The notes: generated by a model not told the origin, from the letters alone. 64,000 nt of DNA from Bedellia somnulentella (GCA_963576735.1 OY755178.1:6882001-6946000); one strand, 5' to 3'; shown: positions 1-11,273, counted from the first letter of the stretch. A program made the numbers and translations.

Positions 1-703
1 AATCTTCAGGTAAGTCCAGGATCTTCAATGCATTCAAAGAAACCAGTATTGGATTCAACAAGTCCACACGCAATCGACTCAGGTTAGAAATTCTGGGCAA
101 GGTGAGGATCCGACCAACATGCTGGTCTGCAAGCCGTCTTACATTGTGGTACCTTCGGGTCAAAAGATCCACAGCAGTGGGATAACTGTCATCAGTCACA
201 GTGAGATGACTCATCATGTCCAAGGCCTCATCCCGCATGGATGAACGAAGGTAGGCCAATTTCTGAGCTGGTGACAAATCTGACCTCCGATCCACCAGGC
301 TTTGGAACATGTTCCAAAAACTAAGCCACTCAGTGAGAGCTTCACTAAACTTAGGCAAATCCAAAGTGGGCAGTCTACCCAATAATGCTGGAGAGGTTGG
401 TTCAAGTTTGGCATCCGAATCTGGAGAAATAGTCGACCCCGCTTTGAGTGTGAGAGCAGCCTGAACCAATTGATCAGCCAGCTCATCCACATCCAATCCA
501 CATCAGATGGAACCACACCGGTGCTGGCCAATTCATAATAAGAGGCAGTAAGATTCTCTAACCGCTCCTGTTTAGCGGGCAATTTATCAAACCTATCTAA
601 CAAATCAGCGGTTCGTTCTGGTCGACCCACTAATGCAGCAGCTGAAGCTAACCAACGCAATACTGTCCTTACTTCCCCAACAATCCTAGTTACAGAAGTC
701 ATG
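1..703 (-). pseudogene. BEL/Pao retrotransposon gag (DUF1759-type), frameshifted and partial
   Basis: On the minus strand, translation from about 703 gives an N-terminal region (LVGRPERTADLLDRFDKL...) and then, after a frame change near 495-505, a frame open to base 1. It reads LPTLDLPKFSEALTEWLSFW, then an FxxLVD segment, an AYLRSSMRDEALD helix and LLTRRYHNVRRLADQHV. This order is the signature of the DUF1759 gag domain of BEL/Pao elements, which forms the particle core in the cytoplasm. The frame is broken where TGGATGTGGAT-like sequence is duplicated. The rest of the element (zinc knuckles, protease, RT) would lie left of the window. No PBS or LTR could be recognised to the right, where another TIR element begins at 856. 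The family call is by motif recognition only. Confidence 0.75.
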
Positions 704-855
704 ATGTAACAGATACAATAATACCACAATAATAATTAAAACAAAGATGTAACTCCTATTTTATAACCTATAATTAACACTTGACCAATAGATACCTAAA
801 TTACAACAAAGGAATACAAAAGAAGCAACCTGACTCAAAACTAGCAAAAGGCAAA
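704..855. other. Leader of the BEL relic, no recognised LTR or PBS
   Basis: AT-rich sequence upstream of the minus-strand gag relic. It should hold the untranslated leader, but I see no tRNA-complementary PBS and no TG..CA LTR edge. Confidence 0.3.
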
Positions 856-942
856 TGGGCAGTTCCGCCGAATGTTGTACATTTATTTAAAAGTAAGGAA
901 AAATATAAATTGTTTAGAAATTCAAATTTTTTAATGTAGATT

Positions 943-1032
943 GTTCATAAATATATTTGAAAAATTTGAAGACCACGACCGCTCTGACAAGAGCGAAACG
1001 AATAAGAAGAAGAAGTTCATAAATATATTTGA
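943..1032 (+). mobile_element. Extremely 5'-truncated LINE tail with an 18-bp target duplication
   Basis: The 18-bp repeat GTTCATAAATATATTTGA occurs at 943-960 and again at 1015-1032. It flanks a 54-bp insert containing CCGCTCTGACAAGAGCG (a small hairpin) and ending in AATAAGAAGAAGAA. A simple A/GAA-type tail and an exact long duplication are hallmarks of target-primed reverse transcription. Only the last few dozen bases of the parent LINE were copied. Confidence 0.75.
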
Positions 1033-2121
1033 TCTTAACTGGATTGTATAAGTTTTTGATTTATTTGTTATTTACCTTCAATAAATTATTATTTTTGTGT
1101 AACGGGCGAAAACCTGACGGTCATACCGTTACTATAAAATCTTAATGTAATTCAGTAATAAAACTCAGTTCAACTTTAAAATACTTGTTTAATTTATAAA
1201 GATAGATGTTACAAACATATTACAGAACATAATTTCACCGTGGCAATAATAACTCAATAAATATACCACACGAAACAATTTATGTTACGTTTTCTGTAAA
1301 ATCTTGTTAAACATTTACATTTTAATACTGAAATTTGCTCTTTTTGGGATGTAATCACAGTTCACAAGGTAGCATTTATTACAAAAAAGATATGAAACAT
1401 AAATTTAGACGCTTAGGTATTAAAAATAAAATTAATAATATATATCTATCGAAAACATAGCGGGACAATTACTGACCCTGACAATTACGTAACAGGCTGA
1501 CAAGTTTAAGTTGAGATCACACTGAGATAATAGTTTGTACTCTGGTAAGTAACAACCGTAAATTCTTTAAACTTAATAATACATAAACAAGTTATACTTT
1601 TTTAAATAACTAGTCTACTATCACAGGTAAATGTTTTTTATTTATAGTGAACTTCAATTCTCTTTGGACTAATGCGGTAATATTTTTTACGTGAGATAAA
1701 AATATTAAAGAACTAAATTCAAAGTGATATGATAATAGGTTTATGATTTATACATTATTGTAAAAACCTAATATAATAAAAAGCTAATAATGAATCGAGG
1801 ATAACAAATGAGATCATTCATCACTATAATCAGCACCAAGACAAACATTACAAAGATAATTAATTGAGATTTGACCACTGCTACACTCCCAACAGAACCA
1901 TTGTTTGCACACCATACATTTTGAGATCTGGTTAAGTATCAAAGGTGCTTTGCATTTTACACCGAAAATTATCAACCATACTCATAAAAACATCGAAATT
2001 TCAATTTAGCACCAGTCAATGAGTTTCCGAATCCGAGCCATTGTGCAGCGGATTATAAAGAAATATTTTTGACTGTAAATCTCCGTGCCTCACTCATCAA
2101 GAAGAAAAAAATAGCACTTAT
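1033..2121. other. AT-rich filler inside the TIR element
   Basis: No coding potential, RNA gene or recognisable repeat was seen. The stretch is part of the body of the 856-3263 element. Confidence 0.4.
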
Positions 2122-2406
2122 TATTACAATGTACTTTGCCGTGTAGTGCCGGATTAGAATTGCCGTGTAGTGCCGGCTTAGAATGTCGCTACCCCTTCCT
2201 ATCCACGGGTGTCGTAAGAAGCGACTAAGGGTATTGGGGCTTTTTTTGGATTTTTGGGCGATGCGGTTGGAGACCCATCACCAAAAACCTTTATTTTACT
2301 ATCTTTTGCCCACTCAACTTCCAAAAGTAGCTGAGGAATTTATAATTCCTTGGCTCTGGCTACCCCTTCTAGGGAATTACAGCCGTGAGTATATGTATTA
2401 CAATGT
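2122..2406 (+). mobile_element. T1 retroposon, subfamily A, with TSD and a duplicated head
   Basis: The T1 consensus order is present: GTGCCGGCTTAGAATG head, GTCGTAAGAAGCGACTAAGG hairpin, GGGCGATGCGGTTGGAGACC, GGCTGAGGAA-like box, GGCTACCCCTTCTAGGGA, and GTGAGTATATGTAT tail. The 11-bp TATTACAATGT at 2122-2132 recurs at 2396-2406, which fits a target duplication. The first ~24 bp of the head occur twice in tandem (2137-2160 and 2161-2184). Confidence 0.8.
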
Positions 2407-3235
2407 GTGTATGTATCTTCAACTTTAGGCTGTCAGACCGTTACGATTATAAGTCAGGCTATACGTTATTAACATAATCGTAACATTCCTGACGTAACGC
2501 TATGGGGCCTATGCCTAAACTTTATTCGATTATTTATTTCAATGAGGACCTAAGGAAATTATTCTTTCAATATCATGAACAAGACAAAATAAAGATTGCC
2601 TCACAATAATCTAACGTGTTGCAGCCTAAACCATTTTTGTAAAAATGGCGTAACTTTGTGGACAAAAAAAGAGGGAAAAACTAACATTAGATGACCGCCG
2701 CTCACAAAGACCCGTCCACCACTGATGTAACAGAATGGTGGACCGAGTTTAGTTAATCTGTGATCAAAGTGTTACCGTGCCTAACGAAAATACCCCGAAA
2801 TTAGGCGATAATTCGACTAAAACCTAGTAAAATCACCGTAAAAGCCTTGACATGTCAGGATGAGCGCAAAAGCTCGGACAAACTATTTAAATTAATTAAA
2901 AATAGAAACAATCTACTATCTATGCATATTTATTAATTTTAAGATAGCGCATATCTGAATTATTAAAAATAAATCACCAAATTATAGGTCGTAGACCATA
3001 AATACTGAGCTACAACGTGCTAAATACGAAAAAAAATATTAGGGACAGTATGGAAACGAAATTTGGCCCCTTTTGAAAGTGAAATATAAATAGTTTTTAT
3101 AATAAAATCATATTTTTTTATTATTTTGCCTGGTGGGCCAGTAATTAGGCAATATATTTTAATAGGTGTATTAAATGATATTTGTACATCGGATTTACAA
3201 AATAATAATAAACTTCAGGACATCTTGAAAACGTC
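2407..3235. other. AT-rich filler inside the TIR element
   Basis: No ORF or known repeat seen; right half of the 856-3263 element. Confidence 0.35.
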
Positions 3236-3588
3236 AATGTACAACTTTCGCCGGAACTGCCCAAATATCAATTGGCAATACAATTTAGCAACAATAATGA
3301 ACTAGTGACCAAAAACACCATATACAAAATATCAAGTCCCAGATTTGCAATTATTAACCTTATTTTACAAACCAAAACTGGAAACTGATTGTGAACCTGT
3401 TAACACAACCCAGTCTACAAAATATCAAAAAACAAGTAGAAATTTAAAGTAAATGAATAAAGTTAGCCTGCCACTTATTCAAACCCACTTGGAAATGACT
3501 AATATGATCAAATAATGTATATAACCTCAATCTAACTTAATACAGTGTGAAGCTGTACCCATTTATAAGTACTGACATGTATACTTAC

Positions 3589-3753
3589 AACACTATTACA
3601 ATAAGATAATAGAATCACAATTCTAGACTGCTATTATTCAAAATAGTGTTAAACAAACAATAATTACTTTCAATACTATTGCAATAAGATGATAGGATCA
3701 CAATTCTAGACTATTATTCAAAATAGTGTTAAACAAACGACAATTACTTTTAC
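3589..3753 (+). repeat. Tandem duplication of an ~83-bp unit
   Basis: Unit 1 (3589-3671) and unit 2 (3672-3753) share ATAAGAT, ATCACAATTCTAGACT and AAAATAGTGTTAAACAAAC in the same order with a few substitutions. It is a simple local duplication. No coding frame is preserved. Confidence 0.75.
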
Positions 3754-4599
3754 TGCAATTAATATGGAATATAGATTTCAATTTGAGGAACATATGGCAT
3801 GTTAACAAACACTCAATAAGGATCTCTGTACTATCAATAATCTAACACCATTATACCAATTTATAACACAACAATTACACTTAAAGTCAATAGTATGTTT
3901 CACAGTTTGCACTAGTTTCAATTCATTTATTTTGTCCCAGAGGTTCAATTTCTTGTTCGTGTGTAACCACGCTGTTGCTACCAAACTTATGTTCGTGTTT
4001 CTCTGCTACCAACAATTATGTTCGTGTTTCTGTGTTATTCCAAGTGATGTTGGTTCTTCAGTGATGGAAGGCTTACCGCTACACTGGCCGGCAGCACATC
4101 AATCAAGTTTCCTTTTAGCTTCAAATCAGTGAAATGAGGAAACTCTGATCATTAGGCTGGAACTGGTGGGGTGTTCAGTCCTTAGTTCTTTCAAGTGGTT
4201 TGCTGGCTATTTTCAATATTTTGTGGTGTTAGAAAATAGTCAATTAGTAACTTTAAACTGTCTCGAAAACGAATTCAAATGAGCTATATTGGGTTCAAAA
4301 TGAATTAAATTATAAAATTAGTGGCCAGTTTCCGTTTAAAGAGAATGAATCTAAATGTATTTCAAAACTCTCGCTTCCGGCGCCACTTTCGCGTGTTTTT
4401 TGGTGGTAGGGAAGTGGCGAGGGAAGGAAGAAATGACAGCTGTCTTGAGGCAGGCGAAGCGGCATTGCTGGCATTCGTACTGAGTCTCTCAAACAAACCA
4501 GTCGTACCATTAGCTTGAATATTATGTTATTGTTATTAACTTGTGATTTTGTAGAAGAAAATAAATAGCAGAACAATATTATTAAGTTTTATTTTTAGA
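3754..4599. other. Unassigned sequence
   Basis: Only short frames without domain signature. The interval 4172-4230 resembles 9288-9410 (TGTTCAGTCCTTAG... followed by a T-rich run), so it may be the edge of the dispersed repeat described next. Confidence 0.3.
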
Positions 4600-5040
4600 G
4601 TCGTTCCTAAAAGGTCAGTTATTTTAATAGTGGAGATCTGAATGCATTCAGTCTGGGATCAATATTACGATTCCCTGTCCAAGGAATATCGTGTCCTTTT
4701 ATTCTTTCCTTTCGTATTTTACTAATATCTTCGACAGCTGTTTGTCGGGTCCAATGCTCTAAAAGCACATCAAAGGTTTTTGTTTCCAGTGCGATAACTT
4801 TGCTATCGTCCACAATTTCACCGATTCACAATATATACTTTCAAAATATGCTGCTTCTATTTGTATCACAATACTCAAAATTATACAAATCAATTACAAT
4901 TTTCAATACGCCAATTCAATTCAAAAATCCAAAGCCCAAGTAAAAAGTTATTTTTATCTCAACTCAACTGTCGGTCGATCTGTTAATCGCAGACTAAATA
5001 GAGTATGCCAAAGCCGCGAGTACATGTTTGGCGCGAACAC
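4600..5040 (-). repeat. Dispersed repeat, copy 1, with a 64-codon minus-strand frame
   Basis: This segment and 9410-9840 are homologous along their whole length. Shared blocks include AGATCTGAATGCATT, CCAAGGAATATCGT/CCAAAGGATATCGT, TCCACAATT.C.CCGATTCACA and TATGC.AAAGCCGCG.GTAC. In copy 1 a minus-strand frame (4619-4813) starts at ATG and reads 64 residues, including EDISKIRKERIKGHDIPW. In copy 2 the frame is broken but RKE.KERI.GNDI.W is recognisable, so the frame was probably once coding. Copy 2 lies inside a Helitron, so this may be a Helitron-borne fragment. I do not recognise the protein. Confidence 0.5.
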
Positions 5041-5210
5041 TATTTATAACTCAAGAACGGATGAAGCGATTTGGCAGGATTTGGTGGAGAGGTAGCTCAG
5101 AAACAGGAAAAGGACAAGGCATACTTTTTATAATATTATAAGGACGAAAGATTTGTTTTTATGTTGTATGTCGGTAGTAAAAAGAGTTAGCAACGACTGA
5201 CGAGAAATAT
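5041..5210 (+). repeat. Helitron-like non-coding segment
   Basis: It contains ACTCAAGAACGGATGAAGCG, ATTTGGTGGAGAGGTAGCTC, a GGAAAAGGACAAGGC box and TATAATATTATAAGGACGAA. These resemble internal segments of widespread non-autonomous lepidopteran Helitrons (established family pattern, recalled rather than searched). No CTAG end was located here. Confidence 0.4.
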
Positions 5211-6593
5211 AAAAAACATATTTGACCAATGGAAAGCTTAAACTTTCAGAAGCAACATAGGTTATACACCATCAGGCAAAATATCGTAGATGGTAAGCAG
5301 TAAGAATGCATGGAAGCAATGCAATGCAGCATGCGAAGCCGGGGCGGACCACTAGTAGCTTATAAAACAAATATTTGTGACGTACGGTCCGGCAGGTAAG
5401 TCAAAACTACTAGAGTTTCGATATCGCCATCAGAGACGGAAACCCAATTATGAGCTCTTTTACCTTGTTTTTTCTCTCAGCCCCTATATGCGCCACTAAG
5501 GGCAGCTAGCTAGACAGGGTATACAAGTATATGTATTAGGTGATTCAGAAGGGCAAGCACGAGCGCTCTTATATCGACACGATAACGATTAGAATGAGAT
5601 GGCAGTATACGATACTAAGTAAATACGTAAGAGATGGCTGCTTTATCCCACGCGATAACTAGTTTAAACACCGCTCGTACTAGCCGGGCTGTCTGCACAA
5701 TATTTACACAAGTGGAATATACCATCAATTAAATTTCCAAATGGATTTTTCGCTAAGTTGTGAGAGAATGTAGACTCGTCGTATAAATTACAGAAATATC
5801 ATGTTAGATACATATTTAACTGTGTACTCAACTCAATACAATCATAATTTTTTTGGAAACAAGCTTACGCGACAGCAAAGTGTGAGTCTTACGAGGAGTA
5901 ACTGACGAATGATACATGGAAATAAAAAGATTTTCTTGTATTTTTTCTGTTAGTAATTTATCTCAAAATAATCACATTTGCACTAAACAATAAAAAAAAA
6001 AAACGTAACTCTATAGCCAAAAATAAAATTTTCTAGGATAGCTTTATTGACCGCCATCTATTCTCCCATCTGACTGTCAAGATCCTTTATATCTAGAACT
6101 CGTAAAGGTTTCAAGTTGAAATTGAAACTATATCTTATAACGAGATCTTCAATCCTCCAAAGCTGTCTAACTATTATATTAACTCAAAAAATACAATTGA
6201 ATATTGCTGTTACAGTATGTTTACAATAAAAATAGGGCTTTTCCTCTTTTTTTTCTTTTTTATATATAATTATCTATTAATAATAATCGTCTAATAATAA
6301 TCTATTTTAAAGATAATTTAAAATAAAAAAATAGACTTTAGATAGAACCAAATTATGAACGTATTTAATAATGTAACTCTTACTACAAACATACATTAAC
6401 ATCAGTTTATTCCCAAAGGGTAGCCAGAGCTTCAGCAACTGTCTTATATATATGTGAAATGGAAACGTACAACCGATATCGACCCAAATTGCTTCGAGGG
6501 CGAGTTTGACTACCACTTGACAGATTTTTATAGCTTAAGATATATATGGTAGTTATTTACTATACAGAAATAAGGAGACCTTCCCTCCATCAT
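5211..6593. other. Unassigned AT-rich sequence
   Basis: No long frame, RNA gene or recognised repeat. Homopolymer A run at about 5990-6002. Confidence 0.3.
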
Positions 6594-6672
6594 GCAGAGA
6601 GATGTCAAGGGATGTTGAGAAATATTAGTACCTCTGTCAACCCCTTCGGGGATATATGACGTGAACGTTTGA
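6594..6672 (+). repeat. T3 retroposon 3'-end fragment
   Basis: Only the conserved tail is present: TAGTACCTCTGTCAACCCC, TTCGGGGATATATGACGTGA and ACGTTTGAG. It is an old, 5'-truncated copy. Confidence 0.6.
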
Positions 6673-7728
6673 GTCCTGAATTTTTAAATATATTTTTCAA
6701 TAAAAATCTGCCTTTGCTTTTGTATATAATCTGTAATTGTGCAAAACAAGTCTTTCGACTGCGTTATATTCTAAAAATATTCCATGACTTTTCACTCTAC
6801 TACGTATAAAACAGATAAACAGTTCCCCTTGTTCTACTTTACTTTATGGTAAAACAAGTTTAAGATATACAAATGAAATCCAAATTTCATTAATGATTGG
6901 AAAATTCTCTACTAAATAAGAGAGGATGTTATCATTAGGTCGCCCACTCAATGCAAACCAAAGAAAAACAAGACTCCCATCTTACTCAATTTACTGTCTA
7001 CGCACAATAGAACAGTAGGACTTGTATCAAAAACATCTTCATTACTCTTTCCAAGCGATACAAAATAACAAAAGGCCAACATTAACATAATGACATTTAT
7101 GCGTAAAGGTATGAAATGAATCCAACGAAACGGTGCATAAAATTACGGAGGCAATTTAGACAATTTGAAACATTTTATTTTATTTATTTTATTTTATTTT
7201 CTTTGGAAGATTAACAGACCAATACAAACAATAAAATACTAATTATGAATACACAATGCCATTTACAAATCTTCACCTATAGCAAAATAACATAATACTT
7301 ACAGAACTAAAAACTAAAAAGATTTAGGTAACAATTAAATAATTATAATGTTGAGGTTAGTGTAGAAATTATTGGCCGAAATGTAAATTAGTTAATAATT
7401 TTCTTACTCTTGTAGTGCTTGTATCGAAAATATCTAAATCTACTATTGATTCATTAAATTTAGTACATGAATTGACAAGTTAGCTCGCAGTCTGACAGCT
7501 GTCAAATTAACCTTGTTTATTTGATATAAAACCATTTTTGCATGTTTCTCTGATTTTTCAATCTGATTAAAACAATTCACATCGCGGGAAGATGTGTCTT
7601 TTATTATTATAGCTTGCTATGAGGAAATTGATGTTTTACGCCGTTTTTTACGTATTGTTTCATTGAGTTTAGATTACAACGTGATAATTTAGTGTTGGAA
7701 GTTTTTAAAAGAAGTTATAAATACAGAA
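6673..7728. other. Unassigned sequence with a T/A-rich simple tract
   Basis: A TTTTATTTATTTTATTTTAT tract at about 7165-7200 followed by AT-rich sequence could be the reversed 3' UTR of a LINE, but no coding part is attached. Confidence 0.3.
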
Positions 7729-7947
7729 ATTGCCGTGTAATGCCGGCTTAGAATGTCACAACCCCTTCCTAACCACGGGTGTCGTAAGAGGTGACTAAGG
7801 ATATGGGGAATTTAAGTGGTTTTAGGACGATGCGGTTGGAGACCCATCACCAAGTTTATTTCTATCATCTTGTCCTCTGTCAACTTCCAAATGAAGCTCT
7901 GGCTACTCTTTTTTGCAATCCATGACCGAGAGTATACATGTATGTTA
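7729..7947 (+). mobile_element. T1 retroposon, subfamily A, diverged
   Basis: Blocks in order: GCCGTGTAATGCCGGCTTAG, GTCGTAAGAGGTGACTAAGG, GATGCGGTTGGAGACCCATC, AGCTCTGGCTACTC and a GAGAGTATACATGTATG tail. A central deletion removes part of the box between the Pro-rich tract and the tail. Confidence 0.7.
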
Positions 7948-8324
7948 TAACTATAGTAAAAGTTTGTAAATATGAATGTGCCGTGACCGTGACATCTAAG
8001 TTTTTCTTAAAACTCAAATAGTCTCTTTGTGATGATACAAACAAATAAAAGATTAGATTATTTTAAATACTTTAAAAACTTTATGAATAAAATCGAGAAA
8101 TTTAACCTTAAGTAGTATCTCTCTCGCGAATTAGACTAAATTGAATAAATATTAATTTTTTGACGAATGTACTTGTGCTTCTCATTTTATGGCCCATACT
8201 GATTATCCAATTTATTGGAAGCTCGATAAAAATGATAGTATTTAAGAGATTCTTATATTATTATAATAAAACCCGTAATATTAGCTACGCTACATATTCA
8301 TAAAGTGTTCGGTTTTATTCTATA
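7948..8324. other. Unassigned AT-rich sequence
   Basis: Nothing recognisable up to the Helitron end at 8325. Confidence 0.3.
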
Positions 8325-8464
8325 CTAGCTGTACCCGTGACTTTGTCCGCGTGTAATGTTGACTTTTCGGAGCATATTTAGAATTACATATACGTCGTTT
8401 GAGTAGATAAAAATTTACTTTACAGTTATGCTTCTCTGTAAACGATATTGGACGTGTGGCCATC

Positions 8465-8940
8465 GGGGATGAAAGCATACAGTATCCTAGCTTCGCTAAC
8501 CCGTGACAGAGCCGCATACAACTGGCCGTGCGAGAAACAGCTGATACTTAGATCTATACGCATAACTTTCAGCGTCTGACCTTGGGCTTTATTAATTGTC
8601 ATCGCACAACAAAGGCTAACTGGAAATTGGACTCGTTTATGTTTAAGTTATTGAAAAGTAGTTTAGAATGAATGGAATCCGAAGAATGAAACAATGTATC
8701 ATATTCCACACCCTGTTAAAATCTCTGCTTCTATCAGATTTCTTTCTGAATTGGTGACTTTTAACCCGATGCCATTGCAAAATATTAAAGAGCTTATTTT
8801 TGTTACTTTTAATTGAATTTTGTGTGCTGGTAGTCCAGGAACAATAAATGATATTAACAATTCTACTGGGTAGCTTGTAGATTCTCCTTCTTCCATAACT
8901 TTTTTAATGCAGATATATTCAACATAATCCTCGGAACAAA
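8465..8940 (-). pseudogene. Helitron PIF1-like helicase C-terminal region
   Basis: The minus strand reads, in sections, EGESTSYPVELLISF...VPGLPAHKIQLKVTKI (8896-8699), FILRIPFI after a frame change, then KRVQFPVSLCCAMTINKAQG and QTLKV...CFSHGQLYAALSRV, with a stop near 8424-8430. The INKAQGQT block and the SHGQLYAALSRV block match helicase motifs V and VI of PIF1-family helicases fused to Helitron Rep. Compared with the usual order, the segments are in register but separated by a frameshift around 8640-8690. Upstream helicase motifs I to IV are absent. In a working element this would unwind donor DNA in the nucleus. Confidence 0.75.
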
Positions 8941-8984
8941 GCTCAAAATTTCAGCGTTTATTGTTGTTGCTTGGTCGTTTCATA

Positions 8985-9115
8985 CTAACACACATAAACT
9001 CACGCCATTATTTCCCATTGGGGTAGGCAGAGACTATCGATCGCCACTTCGTACGATCCTGACAAACCTCTCTAGCTTCGTTTAGATGCAACAACCTTTT
9101 CAGAAATGCTCTTTT
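8985..9115 (-). mobile_element. T2: LINE 3' end with RT C-terminal codons
   Basis: The minus strand encodes LHLNEAREVCQDRTKWRSIV then SAYPNGK and a stop. The DNA continues with GGCGTGAGTTTATG and TGTGTTAGTATG. The protein pattern is that of the extreme C-terminus of an endonuclease/reverse-transcriptase LINE. It is severely 5'-truncated and inserted in the Helitron. Confidence 0.65.
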
Positions 9116-9279
9116 GTTCCTAATACTTCGGACGCCTGCCTTTTTGAGGACACACTCTATCACGGTCGTTTCGTGGCGTCAAAATAGCTCTTTAGTAAAA
9201 CCAGGAGTTCTGCAAGTAGATATTTGCTTTGCGCATCCATACACAGATGTTATGAGGTCTCGCATTGATGAAATTATGT

Positions 9280-9840
9280 TGCATAGGTGTTCAGTCCTTA
9301 GCTCTGCTACCATATGTTCAATTATTTCTTGTGTTATTAAAGAAAAACACTGGATTGTGGTATCCTGGTGAGTTGCTCCGTCCTTAGTTATTCCAGGTGG
9401 TTTTATTGTTCTTCAATAATTTTTTGAGATCTGAATGCATTTAATCTTTGCTCAACATACGATTCCTTAGCCAAAGGATATCGTTTCCTGTTATTCTTTC
9501 CTTACTTTCTTTCGTATTCTACGAAGGTTGTCTTAAGATAATTCCTGGTTCAACGCGTGCACCGGTGACCGCACTCAATGGTATCAAGGTTCACTTTCAC
9601 GGACGATATCACTTTTATATGTCCACAATTACGCCGATTCACAATATAAACAATAATTATTCACTGCCCCTTTCTATTCTTATCCCAATACTCGAAATTT
9701 ATACAAAATTAATAACAATTTTACAATGCAACAACCCGCCTTTCAAATCAAAGTTTAAGTCAAGGGTCGTGTTGCCAAGAAGCAGTGTGACCATCTCAAT
9801 CACTCAATATAGAATATGCTAAAGCCGCGCGTACACTAAA
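9280..9840 (-). repeat. Dispersed repeat, copy 2
   Basis: Homologous to 4600-5040 (see there). Its minus-strand frame is broken by stops and small indels. It lies between the helicase and Rep relics of the Helitron, where internal helicase coding sequence would be expected. Confidence 0.5.
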
Positions 9841-9849
9841 ACTAGCACT

Positions 9850-10850
9850 TCATAATCTGGCGTGAACAATAGGTTTTGTCATGAAGATACACGCCATAAC
9901 CAATTTCAAGTAGCAAATCAGAAAATTCTTGAGCATTTTCGTTGAAACCTGGCCCTCCACTTTAAAAGTTGGCATGAAAGGGCCCTTTTTGATTTGTTTG
10001 GCCCCGAAAGATTTCAGTTGGAATGCACCATCATACAAACGGCTATTGTTTAAAAAATGTTTTGACTTAGGATGTTCTATTAGTAAAGCTTTTATAATGT
10101 CTAGGGCTCAAGGAAATTTTCAATAAGCACTTTGCTACCTGAACAGCGTATGCCATTTGGTTTTTTTTACCATTTTAAGGCATCACAAAACTGACAACAT
10201 ACTACCATACCTCCTATAATGGCGAATTTAGAGTAAATACATTCGGGTGAATATAAAAATCCGGATTTTTCTTCATAGGTGACTATAGAAGGTTTTCAAT
10301 CTCTGCTCCACTGTCTGGATCTTCTATCGATCTTCACACCATTCTATTGGTTTTATGCGCAAATCCGTTGACTACAGCCGTGCCTGGCGTTCGTCAGCAG
10401 TTTCTTCTCGCCGAATTTCCCTAACTCGTACTCCCTCAGCTTATAAATATTTTTCCTCATTCTGACGGGTTTGCTCATAATTTTCTCTAGCTGTTTGTGT
10501 CATTGTCGATATTCATCATCATTTTTAAGAATTCTATCATCGTTGTGTCGCTCTCTATCTGCTGTTAATCGAGTTTCACGATCGAAACTACTTTCCAGCT
10601 GTGTAGATTGAAAAGTTCATGCTCTTTGAGAGCTCAAACGAATGGACCTATCAGTAGAAGTCTCAGACTCAAGCAGAGTTTCACGATCAGCAGTAAGACG
10701 TATTTCCCGTTCGTCCTGTTTGATGAGACCGGGCATTCGCTTTACGAATTCTCTGAGCTTTCAGACGAATTTAACTTTCAGTGAGGGTCTCAGAGTCACA
10801 CGATAGCGTGTGAGCTTCGTAATCGACAGATAAACGTGCGTTTGGTTGTT
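9850..10850 (-). pseudogene. Helitron Rep-protein N-terminal region
   Basis: From high to low coordinates the minus strand shows degenerate Arg/Glu-rich repeats (ANARLSVDYEAHTLSCDSET, LRKAQRIRKANAR-like, REIRREETADERQARL). It then reads SRLYDGAFQLKSFGAKQIKK followed by GPFMPTFKVEGQVSTKM (frame 10038-9850). The repeat ET..xR.xRL and the SFGA...GP..FKV.GQ block are the usual N-terminal layout of arthropod Helitron Rep/helicase proteins. More of the Arg/Glu repeat (VTREHQARFHAAETSTRRD) lies beyond the inserted SINE at 11345-11271. Several stops and frame changes show it is dead. The HUH nuclease motif was not found. Confidence 0.65.
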
Positions 10851-10890
10851 CCTAGTTTTCCCTAATTTAAATTATCATTTTTTGAGAACG

Positions 10891-11273
10891 ATTTGAGCGA
10901 CATGATAGTCCAGTGGATAGAACACCCGCCCGAAAAACAGAAGGGCGTGAGTTCCATTCCTGGGACGGGCCTACACCAATTTGTCTTTTCTAAAGTCATA
11001 TGTGTGGTTAATTTATCATGGTTGCTAACGGTGAGGGAAAACATCGTGAGGAAACCCACATGGCTGAGTTGTACTTAGTCATGTGACAGTGTATTCGTAC
11101 AAAACGGCGATAGGCCTGCCCCCTATCACGTGAGTACACTGTCTAAGCAAAACGTGGGTACCTTCTCTGGAAACTAGATGGCGCTTGCCATGTGAGTTCA
11201 GGAGTATTGGTACCTCTGCCAACCCCTTCGAGGATAAACGGCGTGAACGTTTATGTTATGTTATGTTATTTGA
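10891..11273 (+). mobile_element. T3 SINE, tRNA-derived, nested in the Helitron
   Basis: Head GATAGTCCAGTGGATAGAAC (A-box-like) and GAGTTCCATTCCTGGGACGG (B-box-like) indicate a tRNA-derived pol III promoter. The body includes CATGTGACAGTGTATTCGTA and CCCTATCACGTGAGTACACT. The end is CTCTGCCAACCCCTTCGAGG, CGGCGTGAACG and TTATGTTATGTTATG. The possible target duplication is ATTTGA (10891-10896 and 11268-11273). The frame of the Helitron N-terminal repeat resumes on the far side. The copy is almost identical to the one at 41.3 kb, so it is fairly young. Confidence 0.8.

Larger units (their letters stand above)
856..3263. mobile_element. 2.4-kb element bounded by 28-bp terminal inverted repeats
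   Basis: The left end (856-883) starts TGGGCAGTTCCG. The right end (3236-3263) is its reverse complement, with 26 of 28 positions matching and both arms including GTTGTACATT. This is far beyond chance at 2.4 kb spacing. The interior has no long ORF, holds a 54-bp LINE tail and a T1 insertion, and is otherwise AT-rich, so it is probably a non-autonomous DNA transposon. The flanks (GCAAA at left, AATAT at right) show no clear target duplication, so the superfamily is unassigned. Confidence 0.6.
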
